From: Glycomyces sambucus
GTDB taxonomy: Bacteria > Actinomycetota > Actinomycetes > Mycobacteriales > Micromonosporaceae
Direction of reading: 5' to 3'
DNA length: 64,000 nt
Assembly (NCBI RefSeq): GCF_900102815.1
Contig: NZ_FNGF01000006.1
Coordinates: 62,001-126,000, forward strand
Within the stretch, counting starts at the first letter, position 1, and every line of letters begins with the position of its first letter. A program made the translations under genes and the position numbers. Positions 33,475 through 42,428 of this stretch are shown piece by piece. The notes below the pieces were generated by a model. It did no database searches, was not told the DNA's origin, and saw nothing but the letters and a program-made list of their open reading frames with translations.

Positions 33475-34341
33475 TCACTCGAAGCCGTGCTCCCTCGCGG
33501 GGAACTCCCCGGCGCGCACCTCGTCGGCGTACGCCTTCACCGCGCCCTGGAGGACCGAGGCGAGGTCGGCGTAGCGCTTGACGAACCGCGGCGGCTTCCC
33601 GCCGCGCAGCCCGGCCATGTCCTGCCACACCAGGACCTGCGCGTCCGTCTCCGGTCCGGCGCCGATGCCCACGGTCGGGATCGGGAGCTGCTTGGTGATC
33701 TCGGCGGCGACCGAGGAGGTCACCATCTCCAGGACCACCGCGAACGCCCCGGCGTCGGCCACGGCGTGCGCGTCGGCCACGATCTCGGCGGCCTGGGCGT
33801 CGCGGCCCTGGACCCGGTAGCCGCCGATCGAGTGCTCGCTCTGCGGCGTGAACCCGATGTGGCCCATGACCGGGATCCCCGCGTCGGTGAGCGCCCGGAT
33901 CTGGGCGGCCATGCGGCGCCCGCCTTCGAGCTTCACGGCGTGGGCGCCGGCCTTCATGAACCTGACGGCGGTCTCCAGCGCCTGCGCGGGCCCGGCCTCG
34001 TAGGAGCCGAACGGCAGGTCGGCGACCACGAGCGTCCGCTTGGTCGAACGGGCCACGGCCGCGACCAGCGGCAGCAGCTCGTCGACGGACACCTGGAGGG
34101 TGGTCTCGTAGCCGTAGACGTTGTTCGCGGCGGAGTCGCCGATGAGCAGCGCCGGGATGCCGGCCTCGTCGAAGAGGGCGGCGGTGTACTGGTCGTAGGA
34201 GGTCAGCATCGCCCACTTCTCACCGCGCTCTTTCGCGTCGATGAGGTGGCGGGTGCGGACCCGCTTCACGGTGGTGCCCGGCCCGTACAGGCTCGGGATC
34301 TCGTCGGCCCCGCTGGCGGGGGAAGTCGATGAAGACGTCAT
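33475..34341 (-). CDS. panB: 3-methyl-2-oxobutanoate hydroxymethyltransferase PanB
   Basis: 288 residues. The first step of pantothenate and coenzyme A synthesis is shown by SYDQYTAALFDEAGIPALLIG, HAVKLEGGRRMAAQIRAL, MGHIGFTPQSEH (metal/substrate) and TVGIGAGPETDAQVLVWQDM. It uses 5,10-methylene-tetrahydrofolate to hydroxymethylate 2-oxoisovalerate. The gene lies in the glnA2 neighbourhood, as in mycobacteria. The start is ATG 34341, and a first stretch of about 30 residues (GADEIPSLYGPGTTVKR) is longer than in E. coli. Confidence 0.96.
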   Translation of the reverse strand: MTSSSTSPASGADEIPSLYGPGTTVKRVRTRHLIDAKERGEKWAMLTSYDQYTAALFDEAGIPALLIGDSAANNVYGYETTLQVSVDELLPLVAAVARSTKRTLVVADLPFGSYEAGPAQALETAVRFMKAGAHAVKLEGGRRMAAQIRALTDAGIPVMGHIGFTPQSEHSIGGYRVQGRDAQAAEIVADAHAVADAGAFAVVLEMVTSSVAAEITKQLPIPTVGIGAGPETDAQVLVWQDMAGLRGGKPPRFVKRYADLASVLQGAVKAYADEVRAGEFPAREHGFE

Positions 34342-34485
34342 CGTCGTGCTCCGAATCTCCTCGTGGCCGGCGCGCCGGTCCCCGGGTGGTTACCGAACAA
34401 AACTAACGCTCATCGATATCTCTGTCACGCGTCCGCGACGCCGTTGTGACAAATCACCCCCGGGGAGGGCCCCGGTGGTGTCGCG

Positions 34486-36249
34486 CTAGCCCGCTTCGCC
34501 GGGACGCCCCCGGAACCGGTTGGTGATCGGCAGGCGCCGGTCGCGCCCGAAGGACTTCACGGTGATCTTCGTGCCCGGCGCCGACTGGCGGCGCTTGTAC
34601 TCGGCGTTGTCGACCAGGCCCGCGACTCGCCGGACCACGTCGGCCGGGTAGCCCAGCTCGACCAGGTCCTCGCGGCCGGCGTCCCCGTCCACGTAGCCGG
34701 CGAGGATGCCGTCCAGGACCTCGTAGTCGGGCAGCGAGTCGGAGTCCCTCTGGTCGGGCCGCAGCTCCGCGCTCGGCGGCTTCAGGATCGTGTTCTCCGG
34801 GATCGGCTCGGTCTCGCCGAGGCTGCGGGCCTTTTCGTTGCGCCAGGTCGCGAGCGCGTAGACGAGGGTCTTGTAGACGTCCTTGATGGGCGCGAACCCG
34901 CCCACGGCGTCGCCGTAGATCGTGGAGTAGCCCACCGCGTACTCGCTCTTGTTGCCCGGCGCGAGCACGAGGTGCCCGTGCTGGTTCGACAGGGCCATGA
35001 GCAGGGTGCCGCGCACGCGCGCCTGGAGGTTCTCGACCGCAAGCCCGGAGACGGCGACCTCGGAGAGGTACGCGTCGACGATCGGCTGGATGGCCTCCAC
35101 GGAGTAGGTGAGCCCGCAGCGCCGGGCCAGGTCGGCGGCGTCGTCGAGCGAGTGGCCCGAGGAGTACTGGCTGGGCATGGAGACGACGTGGACCTTGTCG
35201 GCGCCGATCGCGTCGCGCGCGAGGACCGCGGTGAGGGCCGAGTCGATGCCGCCGGAGAGCCCGAAGATCACCGACCGGAAGCCGTTCTTGCGCACGTAGT
35301 CGCCCAGGCCCAGGCGCAGGGCCTCCCAGATCTCCTCGAGCCGGTCGAGCTCGGGCGCGAACGGCGGCTCGATGCGGGTCTGGACCGTCGCGGGCGCGGT
35401 GGAGAGGACGTGGAGCGACGTGCTCATCGCGGTCGCGGAGTGGTTCGCGACGTCCCCGCTCCCGGCGGCGGCGACCTCGACGTCGGTGACCAGCAGCTCG
35501 GAGCCGAAGCGGCGGGCCGAGGCGAGGACCTTGCCGTCGGGGGCGACGACGAACGAGCCGCCGTCGAACACCAGCTCGTCCTGGCCGCCGACGATGTTCA
35601 GGTACGCGATCGGGGCGCCGGCCTCGGCCGCGCGCTCGCGGGCGACGGCGAGGCGCCGCTCCTGCTTGCCCTGCTCGTAGGGCGAGGCGTTGATGTTGAC
35701 GACGAGGCCGGCCTCGGCCTGCGCCGAGGCGGTGATCGGGACCCCGCCCCACAGGTCCTCGCAGATGGTGAAGGCCACGTCGACCCCGCCGATGCGCGCG
35801 AGGTGCAGTTCGTGGCCGGGAACGAAATACCGCTCCTCGTCGAAGACCCCGTAGTTAGGGAAGTGCCGCTTGTAGTAGCGGAACAGGACCGTGCCGTCCT
35901 GGATCAGCGCAAGCGCATTTCGGATGCCCCGTCCGCCGACCGCGCCGATGCTCGCGGGGATCGGCCCGTCCGCGTCCAGGTATCCGACGACGACGGGCAG
36001 CGCGCCGTTCCCGTCCTCGGCGATCTCTTCGGCGAGCCTGACGAGGCGCTCGCGACTGGCCTCCACGAAGGAGTGGCGCAGGGCGAGGTCCTCCACCGGG
36101 TACCCGGTGAGGGACTGCTCGCCGGTCGCGAGCAGGTGCGCCCCGGCCGCGCTGGCCGCCGTTGCGGCGCTGCGGATGAGGGCGGCGTTGCGGTCGAGGT
36201 CGCCTACCACCGGGTTGTCCTGGGCGAGTGCGATACGGAGCGTCGGCAT
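34486..36249 (-). CDS. nadE: Glutamine-dependent NAD+ synthetase NadE
   Basis: 587 residues. The N-terminal nitrilase-like amidase (residues 1-270) shows its Glu, Lys and Cys in EQSLTGYPVEDL, YKRHFPNYGVFDEERYF and AFTICEDLWGGVPI. The C-terminal ATP-dependent synthetase follows, with FGLSGGIDSALTAVLARDA. It amidates deamido-NAD+ using ammonia channelled from glutamine, the last step of NAD+ synthesis. The frame is full length compared with Mycobacterium NadE (about 680 residues, with a longer tail). It is divergent in function from nadA but complements it in this window. Confidence 0.96.
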   Translation of the reverse strand: MPTLRIALAQDNPVVGDLDRNAALIRSAATAASAAGAHLLATGEQSLTGYPVEDLALRHSFVEASRERLVRLAEEIAEDGNGALPVVVGYLDADGPIPASIGAVGGRGIRNALALIQDGTVLFRYYKRHFPNYGVFDEERYFVPGHELHLARIGGVDVAFTICEDLWGGVPITASAQAEAGLVVNINASPYEQGKQERRLAVARERAAEAGAPIAYLNIVGGQDELVFDGGSFVVAPDGKVLASARRFGSELLVTDVEVAAAGSGDVANHSATAMSTSLHVLSTAPATVQTRIEPPFAPELDRLEEIWEALRLGLGDYVRKNGFRSVIFGLSGGIDSALTAVLARDAIGADKVHVVSMPSQYSSGHSLDDAADLARRCGLTYSVEAIQPIVDAYLSEVAVSGLAVENLQARVRGTLLMALSNQHGHLVLAPGNKSEYAVGYSTIYGDAVGGFAPIKDVYKTLVYALATWRNEKARSLGETEPIPENTILKPPSAELRPDQRDSDSLPDYEVLDGILAGYVDGDAGREDLVELGYPADVVRRVAGLVDNAEYKRRQSAPGTKITVKSFGRDRRLPITNRFRGRPGEAG

Positions 36250-36309
36250 GGGCCTATTCTTCCGTGTTTTCGTTCCTTACGTCATGTGACTTGCGCGAAG
36301 TCCGGGCTT

Positions 36310-37068
36310 CTAGAGCGAGCGGGCGAGCAGGACGCCCGACAGGACCAGGCCGTACACGACGATGGCGAAGCGCAGCGGGCGCTCGGGGATGCGCTGGAAC
36401 AGGCGCGCGCCGATGTAGCCGCCGATGAACGTGGCGGGGACGAGGACGCCGATGGCCCACCAGGCGACGTCGGCCCACACGCCGTACATGACGCTGGTGA
36501 CCACGCCGACGATCATGGTGCAGAAGTTCTTCAGCGCGCCGATCCGGGCCAGCTTCTCCGACACGCCCATGGCGATGACGGCCATGAGGATGAGGCCGAG
36601 CGCGGCGTTGAAGTAGGAGCCGTACAGGCACCCGGCGAACACGCCCGCGTGCAGCGCCACCGGGTGCAGGTCCCGGCCGCCGTTCAAGGCCGTGACCTTG
36701 CGGTTGATCCAGGGGCCGACGGCCATGAGGACCGTGGCGGCGAGGACCAGGAACGGCACGACGGCCTCGAAGACCGAGTGCGGGGTGTTCAGCAGCAGGA
36801 GCGCGCCGCAGACCGAGGCGACCAGCGCGGTCGGGATGAGCGCGAGCGCGCGGCGCTTCTGGGGCGCCAGGTTCTCGCGGGAGCCGAACGCGGCCGCCGC
36901 GTAGGCGGGGGCGACGGCGATGCCGTTGGTGGCGTTGGCCTGGAGCGCGGGCACGCCGACGGCCATCAGCGTGGGGTAGGTGATGAGCGAGCCGCCGCCC
37001 GCGACGGCGTTGAGGCCGCCGCCGAGCAGGCCCGCGAGCACCAGCAGGGAGACCTCGATCAGATTCAT
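36310..37068 (-). CDS. TSUP (TauE/SafE) family membrane exporter
   Basis: 252 residues with about eight hydrophobic segments. Family landmarks are LAGLLGGGLNAVAGGGSLIT (the GGG loop) and the repeated half VFAGCLYGSYFNAALGLILMA. TSUP proteins export sulfite, sulfoacetate or other organosulfur acids. Which one here is unknown. The start is ATG 37068, only 28 bases from the rnpB 5' end on the other strand, so it is divergent from the RNase P RNA. Confidence 0.88.
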   Translation of the reverse strand: MNLIEVSLLVLAGLLGGGLNAVAGGGSLITYPTLMAVGVPALQANATNGIAVAPAYAAAAFGSRENLAPQKRRALALIPTALVASVCGALLLLNTPHSVFEAVVPFLVLAATVLMAVGPWINRKVTALNGGRDLHPVALHAGVFAGCLYGSYFNAALGLILMAVIAMGVSEKLARIGALKNFCTMIVGVVTSVMYGVWADVAWWAIGVLVPATFIGGYIGARLFQRIPERPLRFAIVVYGLVLSGVLLARSL

Positions 37069-37096
37069 GGCTCACGCAGCGTACGCTTGACCGCTG

Positions 37097-37483
37097 GAAC
37101 GAGATGGCCAGGCGGCCGCGGCAGTGACGGGAGACCACTACTGTCGAGGAACGTCCGGGCTCCACAGGGCAGGGTGGTCGCTAACGGCGACCCGGGGCGA
37201 CCCGCGGGACAGTGCCACAGAGAACAGACCGCCAGGCGACTGGTAAGGGTGAAACGGTGGTGTAAGAGACCACCAGCGCCGCCGGCGACGGCGGCGGCTC
37301 GGTAAACCCCACCCGGAGCAAGGTCAAGAGGGGCCCCTCGGGGCCCTGCGTGAAGGACCGAGGGCGGCCCGCCCGAGCCCGCGAGGGCGCCTTCACGGGT
37401 AGACCGCTCGAGCGCGCCGGCAACGGCGCGCCAAGATGGATGGCCGCTCAACGACAGAACCCGGCGTATCGGCCATCTCGTTC
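37097..37483 (+). ncRNA. rnpB: RNase P RNA (bacterial type A)
   Basis: The plus strand carries the conserved 5' core GAGGAACGTCCGGGCTCC (37148 on) and the 3' core ACAGAACCCGGCGTATCGGCC (from about 37456). The 5' and 3' ends pair as P1 through GAACGAGATGGCC (37097-37109) and GGCCATCTCGTTC (37471-37483). The RNA is the catalytic subunit that cleaves 5' leaders from precursor tRNAs. At about 387 nt it is normal for actinobacteria. The exact 5' end could lie a few bases inside the P1 stem. Confidence 0.95.
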
Positions 37484-37498
37484 CCTCTTCCCCGCCGC

Positions 37499-38053
37499 TC
37501 AGACGGAGGCCGGGGGCTCCTCTGACGGGTCGGACTCGGCGAGGGGGCCGAGGCCGTAGTGGGACAGGAGCTTCGCGGTGGCGCGAGTCATCTCGGGGAG
37601 GGCGTCGACCGGGTGCCAGCCGGCGTCCCAGACCTCGTGGCCGTCGACGATGACCTCGGTGGTCTCGGGGTCGCGCACCAGGCGGAAGACGTTGTCGACC
37701 CAGCGGCCGTTCGTGTGGACCACCGCGTTGGGCCGCGCGGGGGCGAGTTCGGCCGGGTCGGCCTCGATGCCGGTCTCCTCGGCGAGTTCGCGGCGGGCGC
37801 CCTCGACGGGCTGCTCGCGCCGGTTGAGCAGGCCCGCCGGGAGCGACCAGCGCTTCCCTGGGGGCTGCTTGAGCATCAGCAGCCGCGTGCGGTCCTCGTC
37901 CATGACGAGGACGACGGAGCCGAGCGTGTAGGTCGGCGTGGCGATGCGGACGATCCGGCGGCGCATCGGGTGCGGGAGGCGGTAGAAGACCGTGCCCACG
38001 AACCGCCGCAGCAGAGGCGCTTTCCGGCGCCGCACAGAGGGAGTCACGCCCAC
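37499..38053 (-). CDS. NUDIX hydrolase
   Basis: 184 residues. The NUDIX box is plain in GLLNRREQPVEGARRELA followed by EETGIE (the REUxEExGU pattern). An N-terminal extension of about 45 residues is basic (RRRKAPLLRRF). Substrates would be nucleoside diphosphates linked to another group, but none can be named. It converges on rnpB and its stop is 16 bases from the RNA's end. Confidence 0.92.
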   Translation of the reverse strand: MGVTPSVRRRKAPLLRRFVGTVFYRLPHPMRRRIVRIATPTYTLGSVVLVMDEDRTRLLMLKQPPGKRWSLPAGLLNRREQPVEGARRELAEETGIEADPAELAPARPNAVVHTNGRWVDNVFRLVRDPETTEVIVDGHEVWDAGWHPVDALPEMTRATAKLLSHYGLGPLAESDPSEEPPASV

Positions 38054-38069
38054 ACCCTACAGACGCGCG

Positions 38070-38100
38070 GAAGGCCCGGAGCGTGGCGCTCCGGGCCTTC
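38070..38100 (-). terminator. Perfect hairpin terminator of the ctaC-ctaF operon
   Basis: GAAGGCCCGGAGCG pairs with CGCTCCGGGCCTTC (14-base arms, 3-base loop) right after the ctaF stop (38114). Confidence 0.88.
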
Positions 38101-38113
38101 GAACGCGTTGCTG

Positions 38114-38560
38114 CTACTGCGGGCCGAGCTTGCGCGTGCCCGTGTAGTACTCGTAGGTGAGGCCGCCGACGGCCAGCAGGACCGCCACGACGCCGACCGT
38201 GATGAGCCACGCCATCCAGAAGACGAGCCCGACGCCGGTGAGGACCGCGGCGAGCGCCAGGCCGAGCGGCCAGTACGAGCCGGGGCTGAAGAAGCCGACC
38301 TCGCCCGAGACGTCGGAGATCTCCCCGTCGGGGCGGTCCTCCGGGCGCGGGTCGATGCGGCGGGAGATCACCCAGAACACCAGCCAGACCATGCCGGTCA
38401 AGAGCCCTGAGAAGATGAGGGCGACGGTGCCGACCCACTCGACCTGGTTCGGGACCCCGTAGGCCGGGTTCTCGTTCAGGTAGGTCCAGTAGCCGTACCC
38501 GGCCGCGAAGATGAACATCGTCACGGCCACGATGGCGAACAGTTTGTTCTCGGTCTTCAT
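38114..38560 (-). CDS. ctaF: Cytochrome c oxidase subunit IV (CtaF)
   Basis: 148 residues of the actinobacterial subunit IV. The opening is MKTENKLFAIVAVTMFIFAAGYGYWTYLN, then a second helix (WVGTVALIFSGLLTGMVWLVFWVI), the acidic loop DVSGEVGFFSPGSYWPLGLA, and a final helix WMAWLITVGVVAVLLAVGG. It is a small accessory subunit of the aa3-type terminal oxidase. It sits 11 bases after ctaC, and no ctaD (subunit I) lies between them, as in mycobacteria where ctaD is separate. Confidence 0.93.
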   Translation of the reverse strand: MKTENKLFAIVAVTMFIFAAGYGYWTYLNENPAYGVPNQVEWVGTVALIFSGLLTGMVWLVFWVISRRIDPRPEDRPDGEISDVSGEVGFFSPGSYWPLGLALAAVLTGVGLVFWMAWLITVGVVAVLLAVGGLTYEYYTGTRKLGPQ

Positions 38561-38570
38561 CGCTGGTCCC

Positions 38571-39491
38571 CTAGCTCGCTTCGCCCGAGGCCGGGTCGGT
38601 GTTGAACGGGTGCGTGGTGGTCGCGTACGCGTCCTGGCCGATGAGCTCCAGGGCTTCGGGGGTGCTCATGCCCTCGACGCGGGCGTTCACGAAGGTCTCG
38701 TAGTCCTCCGGGGAGACGACGCGCATCTCGAAGTTCATGAAGGCGTGGTAGGCGCCGCACAGCTCGGCGCAGCGGCCCACGAAGGTGCCCTCGGAGTTGA
38801 AGTCGACCTCCCAGCGGGTGGTCTGCGCGTCGGAGCCGGGGATCAGGTCGCGCTTGAAGAGCAGGTCGGGGACCCAGAAGGAGTGGATGACGTCCTCGGC
38901 TTCGCCGACGAAGCGCACGTCGTCCTGGTTGGGGACCACGATGATCGGGATGTAGTCCGAGTCGCCGGTCTCGGTGACGGGCTCGCCGTCGGCGCCGGTC
39001 AGGGGCTCGCAGTTCTCGTCGGTGTAGGTGAACTGCCAGTTCCACTTGAACGCCGTGACCTCGGTGCACGCCGTGGGCTGGTCGCTCATCTCGGTGACGT
39101 TGTCCTGCACGATGACCGTGTAGTAGAACAGGATGCCGATGAGCACGAACGGCAGGGCCGTGAAGGTCAGCTCGGCGGGGAGGTTGTACTTGGTCTGGCG
39201 GGGCAGCTCGGTGTCGCTGTCCTTCTTCTTGTAGGCGGCGATGCACCAGAAGGTCAGGCCCCAGACGATGACGCCGACCACGAGGGCCGCGATCGTCGAA
39301 CCGACCCAGAGGTCGAACATCTGCTCGGACTGCGTGGTGGGGCGAGTCCGGGGCCAGCCCAGGTAGAAGGCGTCGTCAAGGCTGCAGCCCGCGAGGAGGA
39401 TTGGGAGCAGCGCGGCGATCCCGGTGAGACCTATCGCGCGGCGGGCTCGGCCGCGACGTTCTCGGGACGGTTTTCCGACCACCTGTCTCAT
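38571..39491 (-). CDS. ctaC: Cytochrome c oxidase subunit II (CtaC), lipoprotein precursor
   Basis: 306 residues. A lipoprotein signal (GIAALLPILLAGCSLDD, lipobox LAGC) is followed by two membrane helices and the periplasmic CuA domain. CuA ligands are seen in SFWVPDLLFKRDLIPG and GRCAELCGAYHAFMNFEM (C-x3-C-x3-H and Met). It accepts electrons from cytochrome c or cyt bcc complex and passes them to subunit I. It is divergent from the cysteine desulfurase. Confidence 0.95.
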   Translation of the reverse strand: MRQVVGKPSRERRGRARRAIGLTGIAALLPILLAGCSLDDAFYLGWPRTRPTTQSEQMFDLWVGSTIAALVVGVIVWGLTFWCIAAYKKKDSDTELPRQTKYNLPAELTFTALPFVLIGILFYYTVIVQDNVTEMSDQPTACTEVTAFKWNWQFTYTDENCEPLTGADGEPVTETGDSDYIPIIVVPNQDDVRFVGEAEDVIHSFWVPDLLFKRDLIPGSDAQTTRWEVDFNSEGTFVGRCAELCGAYHAFMNFEMRVVSPEDYETFVNARVEGMSTPEALELIGQDAYATTTHPFNTDPASGEAS

Positions 39492-39633
39492 GCCTTTCTC
39501 AGCGCTCGGCTCCGCGTCCGCCGCCGGGCAGGCGACAATGGCACGGACTTGACGGCAGAAGCCTACTGCTTGGCTCGTGAAGCGGGGCGCAAGGGGTTGG
39601 GTTCGGGTCAGGGTGTCTTCTAGATTGGAACCC

Positions 39634-40758
39634 GTGACCGAGACCTACTTCGACGGCGCGACCGCCCAGCCGGTCCATCCGGCGGCCCGCGACGCCTATG
39701 CTGCGGCTTTGTCGGAGGGCTGGGCCGGGCCCGGACGACTGTACACATTGGGCCGGCGCTCGCGGATGCTGCTGGAGGCGGCGCGCCAGTCGGCGGCCGC
39801 GTCGCTGGGCGTGAGTGCCGATGAGGTCACTTTCACATCGAGCGGGACACAGGCCGTGCACGCCGGGATACTCGGCGTCATCGCCGCGCGCAGTGAGCCC
39901 GGACCGCTCGTCCACAGCGCGGTCGAGCACTCGTCGGTGCTGCACGCGGGCCAGTGGCACGAGGCGCGGGGCGGCGAGGTCGCGGTCGTGCCGGTGGACC
40001 GGCTCGGGCGGGTCGACGCCGATCCCCTCGCGGCGGTCGCGGGGGGCGAGGGGGCGTCGGTGCTGGCGGTGCAGTCGGCGAACCACGAGGTGGGGACCCG
40101 GCAGCCGGTCGCGGAGATCGCCCGCGGCATCGGGGACGTGCCGCTCGTGGTCGACGCGGCGGCGAGCCTGCCGTGGGAGCCGGTGCCCGAGGGCTGGTCG
40201 GTCCTCGCGGCCAGCGCGCGCAAGTGGGGCGGCCTGTCGGGGGCGGGGCTGCTGGTGGTGCGCAAGGGCGTGCGCTGGCGCAACCCGTTCCCCGGGGAGG
40301 ACTCCTCGATCCGGGAGGCGGTCAGCGAGGTCGACGTGCCGGCGGCGGTGGCCGCGGCGGCGTCGCTGCGCGCGGTGGTGACCGAGCGCGAGGCGCTGTC
40401 GGCGCGGATGCGGGTGCTGACGGAGGGCATCCGGGAGCACATCGCGGCGACGGTGCCGGAGGTGGAGCTGCCGGGCGATCCGGTGGACCGGCTGCCGCAC
40501 ATCGTCACGTTCTCGTGCCTGGGGGTGGACGGCGAGGTGCTGCTGACGGAGCTGAACCGGGCGGGCTTCGCGGTGTCGTCGGGGTCGGCGTGCGCGTCGA
40601 CGCGGCTGCGGCCCTCGCACGTGCTCCAGGCGATGGGGGTCCTCAGCCACGGGAACGTGCGGGTGTCGCTGCACCGGGAGACGACGGAGGCCGAGGTGGA
40701 GCGGTTCTTGGAGGTGCTGCCGGGGATCGTGGCGTCGATCCGGCGGCTGTCGCGATGA
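39634..40758 (+). CDS. Cysteine desulfurase / class V aminotransferase-like protein
   Basis: 374 residues from GTG 39634. The PLP lysine is in ASARKWGGLSGAGLLVV, the phosphate-binding motif in FTSSGTQAVHAGI, and a catalytic-type cysteine in GFAVSSGSACASTRLRPSH. The Cys in SGSACAS indicates a NifS/SufS-like enzyme that releases sulfur from cysteine. In Streptomyces a similar gene lies by ctaC. It may feed iron-sulfur or thiolation pathways, and erpA is 10 kb away in this window. It is divergent from ctaC. Confidence 0.87.
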   Translation: MTETYFDGATAQPVHPAARDAYAAALSEGWAGPGRLYTLGRRSRMLLEAARQSAAASLGVSADEVTFTSSGTQAVHAGILGVIAARSEPGPLVHSAVEHSSVLHAGQWHEARGGEVAVVPVDRLGRVDADPLAAVAGGEGASVLAVQSANHEVGTRQPVAEIARGIGDVPLVVDAAASLPWEPVPEGWSVLAASARKWGGLSGAGLLVVRKGVRWRNPFPGEDSSIREAVSEVDVPAAVAAAASLRAVVTEREALSARMRVLTEGIREHIAATVPEVELPGDPVDRLPHIVTFSCLGVDGEVLLTELNRAGFAVSSGSACASTRLRPSHVLQAMGVLSHGNVRVSLHRETTEAEVERFLEVLPGIVASIRRLSR

Positions 40759-40842
40759 CGTTGGGCGGCTTGGGTTGCGAGGGGTCCTCGGACTGAGGTC
40801 CTAAGACGACGGGGATCACGGGGCGACCCGTGCGGCTTTCTA

Positions 40843-40859
40843 TTGCAAAGGACTTGCAG
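40843..40859. promoter_or_regulatory. Nur (nickel-responsive) box
   Basis: TTGCAA-aggac-TTGCAG matches the Nur consensus tTGCAa-N5-ttGCAA at all central positions. It lies 53 bases upstream of the superoxide dismutase start. Nur represses Fe-type superoxide dismutase when nickel is available, which allows a Ni-SOD to take over. Confidence 0.8.
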
Positions 40860-40911
40860 TTGTGAAACTGTGGCGACAGTGTTCGAACTGCCGCGATAGA
40901 GAGAGGCGACG

Positions 40912-41514
40912 ATGACCGTCTACACGCTGCCCGACCTGCCCTACGACTACGGCTCGCTGGAGCCGCACATCAACGGGTACATCCTCGAACTGCACCACGA
41001 CAAGCACCACGCGGCGTACGTCAAGGGCGCCAACGACACCCTGGAGCGGATCGCCGAGGCCCGGGACAAGGGGGACTTCTCCTCGATCGTGGGCCTGGAG
41101 AAGACCCTCGCGTTCAACGTCTCGGGGCACGTGCTCCATTCCCTCTACTGGGAGAACATGAGCCCGGACGGCGGGGAGCGCCCCGAGGGCGACCTGGCCG
41201 AGGCGATCGACGAGTACTTCGGGTCGTTCGAGGGCTTCCACGGGCAGCTCTCGGCGGCGACGACGCTCGTGCAGGGCTCGGGCTGGGGCGTGCTGTCGTA
41301 CGAGCCGCTGTCGAAGCGGCTCATCGTGGAGCAGGTCTACGACCACCACGGGAACGTGGCCCAGACGTCCGTGCCGCTGCTGGCGTTCGACGCGTGGGAG
41401 CACGCGTACTACCTCCAGTACAAGAACGTGCGGCCCGACTTCGTCAAGGCGATGTGGGAGGTCGTGAACTGGCAGGACGTGGCCGCGCGCTACGAGGCGG
41501 CCAAGGCCGTCTGA
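40912..41514 (+). CDS. sodF: Superoxide dismutase, Fe/Mn family
   Basis: 200 residues. The four metal ligands are seen in [14 protein letters not shown] (His), [12 protein letters not shown] (His), and [14 protein letters not shown] (Asp, His). The [12 protein letters not shown] segment holds the outer-sphere residue. The dismutase converts superoxide to peroxide and oxygen in the cytoplasm. The promoter carries a Nur box, which points to the iron-dependent SodF type. The start ATG 40912 follows AGAGAGGCG. Confidence 0.95.
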   Translation: MTVYTLPDLPYDYGSLEPHINGYILELHHDKHHAAYVKGANDTLERIAEARDKGDFSSIVGLEKTLAFNVSGHVLHSLYWENMSPDGGERPEGDLAEAIDEYFGSFEGFHGQLSAATTLVQGSGWGVLSYEPLSKRLIVEQVYDHHGNVAQTSVPLLAFDAWEHAYYLQYKNVRPDFVKAMWEVVNWQDVAARYEAAKAV

Positions 41515-41573
41515 CCGCAGGTCCCCGGGCCGCGGCCGCGCACCCCCCGTGGTGCGGTCGCGGCCCGGTTCTC

Positions 41574-41653
41574 GTGCGGCCCGGTTCTCGTGCGGCGCGG
41601 TCTCGGTGCAGCACTGTCTCTGTGCAGCACTGTCTCCGTGCAGTGCTGTCGCG
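41574..41653. repeat. Five imperfect 16-base tandem repeats downstream of sodF
   Basis: Units start at 41574, 41590, 41606, 41622 and 41638 and read GTGCGGCCCGGTTCTC, GTGCGGCGCGGTCTCG, GTGCAGCACTGTCTCT, GTGCAGCACTGTCTCC, GTGCAGTGCTGTCGCG. They lie in the 193-base space after the sodF stop and before the convergent gene at 41708. No function is known. Confidence 0.75.
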
Positions 41654-41707
41654 TTCGGCCCCTTGTGGTCAGGACGTGCAGCGCACGACGCGCACGCGGC
41701 TTTCGCG

Positions 41708-42292
41708 TCACCAGCCCAGGTCGGCGCCTTCGGACTCGTACCCGTCGCGGGTGCGGGCGCGCCCGGCGGCCAGGAGCACCAGGACCAGCGGCAGGCCCGC
41801 GGCCGTGGCGAGGAGCGGCAGGTGGTCGGCGGTGCCGTACCAGGAGGGCGCGGCCTCCTGGAGCATCGCGGTGAGCTCGTACCCGGCCCAGTCGCCCAGC
41901 GGCAGCCCTTCGGTGAGCTTCGTGAGGCCGAACCACGCGATCATCGCCGTCCCCGCGCCGCTGAGGAGCCCGGTGGCCGCGACCGACCACTGGGGACCGA
42001 AGCGGATCGCCACAGCCAGCGAGGCGAACAGGACCGCGACGGCGAGGTACGCCACGGCGGAGTCGGTGAAGCGGAAGCGCACGATCTCGTCGAGGTGGAG
42101 GAGGTACAGCTCCACGAAGTCGTCGCCGCGCTCGCGCAGGCGCTCGGCGGCCCCGGCGCGGGCCTCGGCGGCCGCGATCCACACCGCGGCGGCGCAGACC
42201 AGGGAGACCGCGGCGATCGCCGACGCCGTCAGGAACGCCGTCCGCGAACGGCGCGGGGCGGGGTCCGGGAGTCCGGTCAGTGGTCGGAACAA
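41708..42292 (-). CDS. Hypothetical membrane protein
   Basis: 194 residues with four hydrophobic segments: AFLTASAIAAVSLVCAAAVWI, YLAVAVLFASLAVAIRFG, VAATGLLSGAGTAMIAWFG and LATAAGLPLVLVLLAAG. A first outer loop is acidic (RERGDDFVELYLLHLDEIVR). No family is recognised. It is convergent with sodF. Codon use is genomic, so it is a real gene of unknown function. Confidence 0.65.
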   Translation of the reverse strand: MFRPLTGLPDPAPRRSRTAFLTASAIAAVSLVCAAAVWIAAAEARAGAAERLRERGDDFVELYLLHLDEIVRFRFTDSAVAYLAVAVLFASLAVAIRFGPQWSVAATGLLSGAGTAMIAWFGLTKLTEGLPLGDWAGYELTAMLQEAAPSWYGTADHLPLLATAAGLPLVLVLLAAGRARTRDGYESEGADLGW

Positions 42293-42428
42293 GGAAGTCT
42301 CCGATCATCGGCTGCGCGAACCTCCATCCTACGAGGCCGCGTCCGGCGGGGCCAGCTCGCCGGGGGCGTCCGGCGCCACAGGTAGTCTGGGGCGCACCCG
42401 CCCCGACACCGCGAAGAACGGCCCCCCA

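Noticed and set aside
37085..37500. Protein frames on both strands
   Set aside because: The region is RNase P RNA. Conserved cores and the P1 pairing explain it.
41574..41653. CRISPR-like array
   Set aside because: Units are contiguous with no unique spacers and no cas genes nearby. They are simple tandem repeats.
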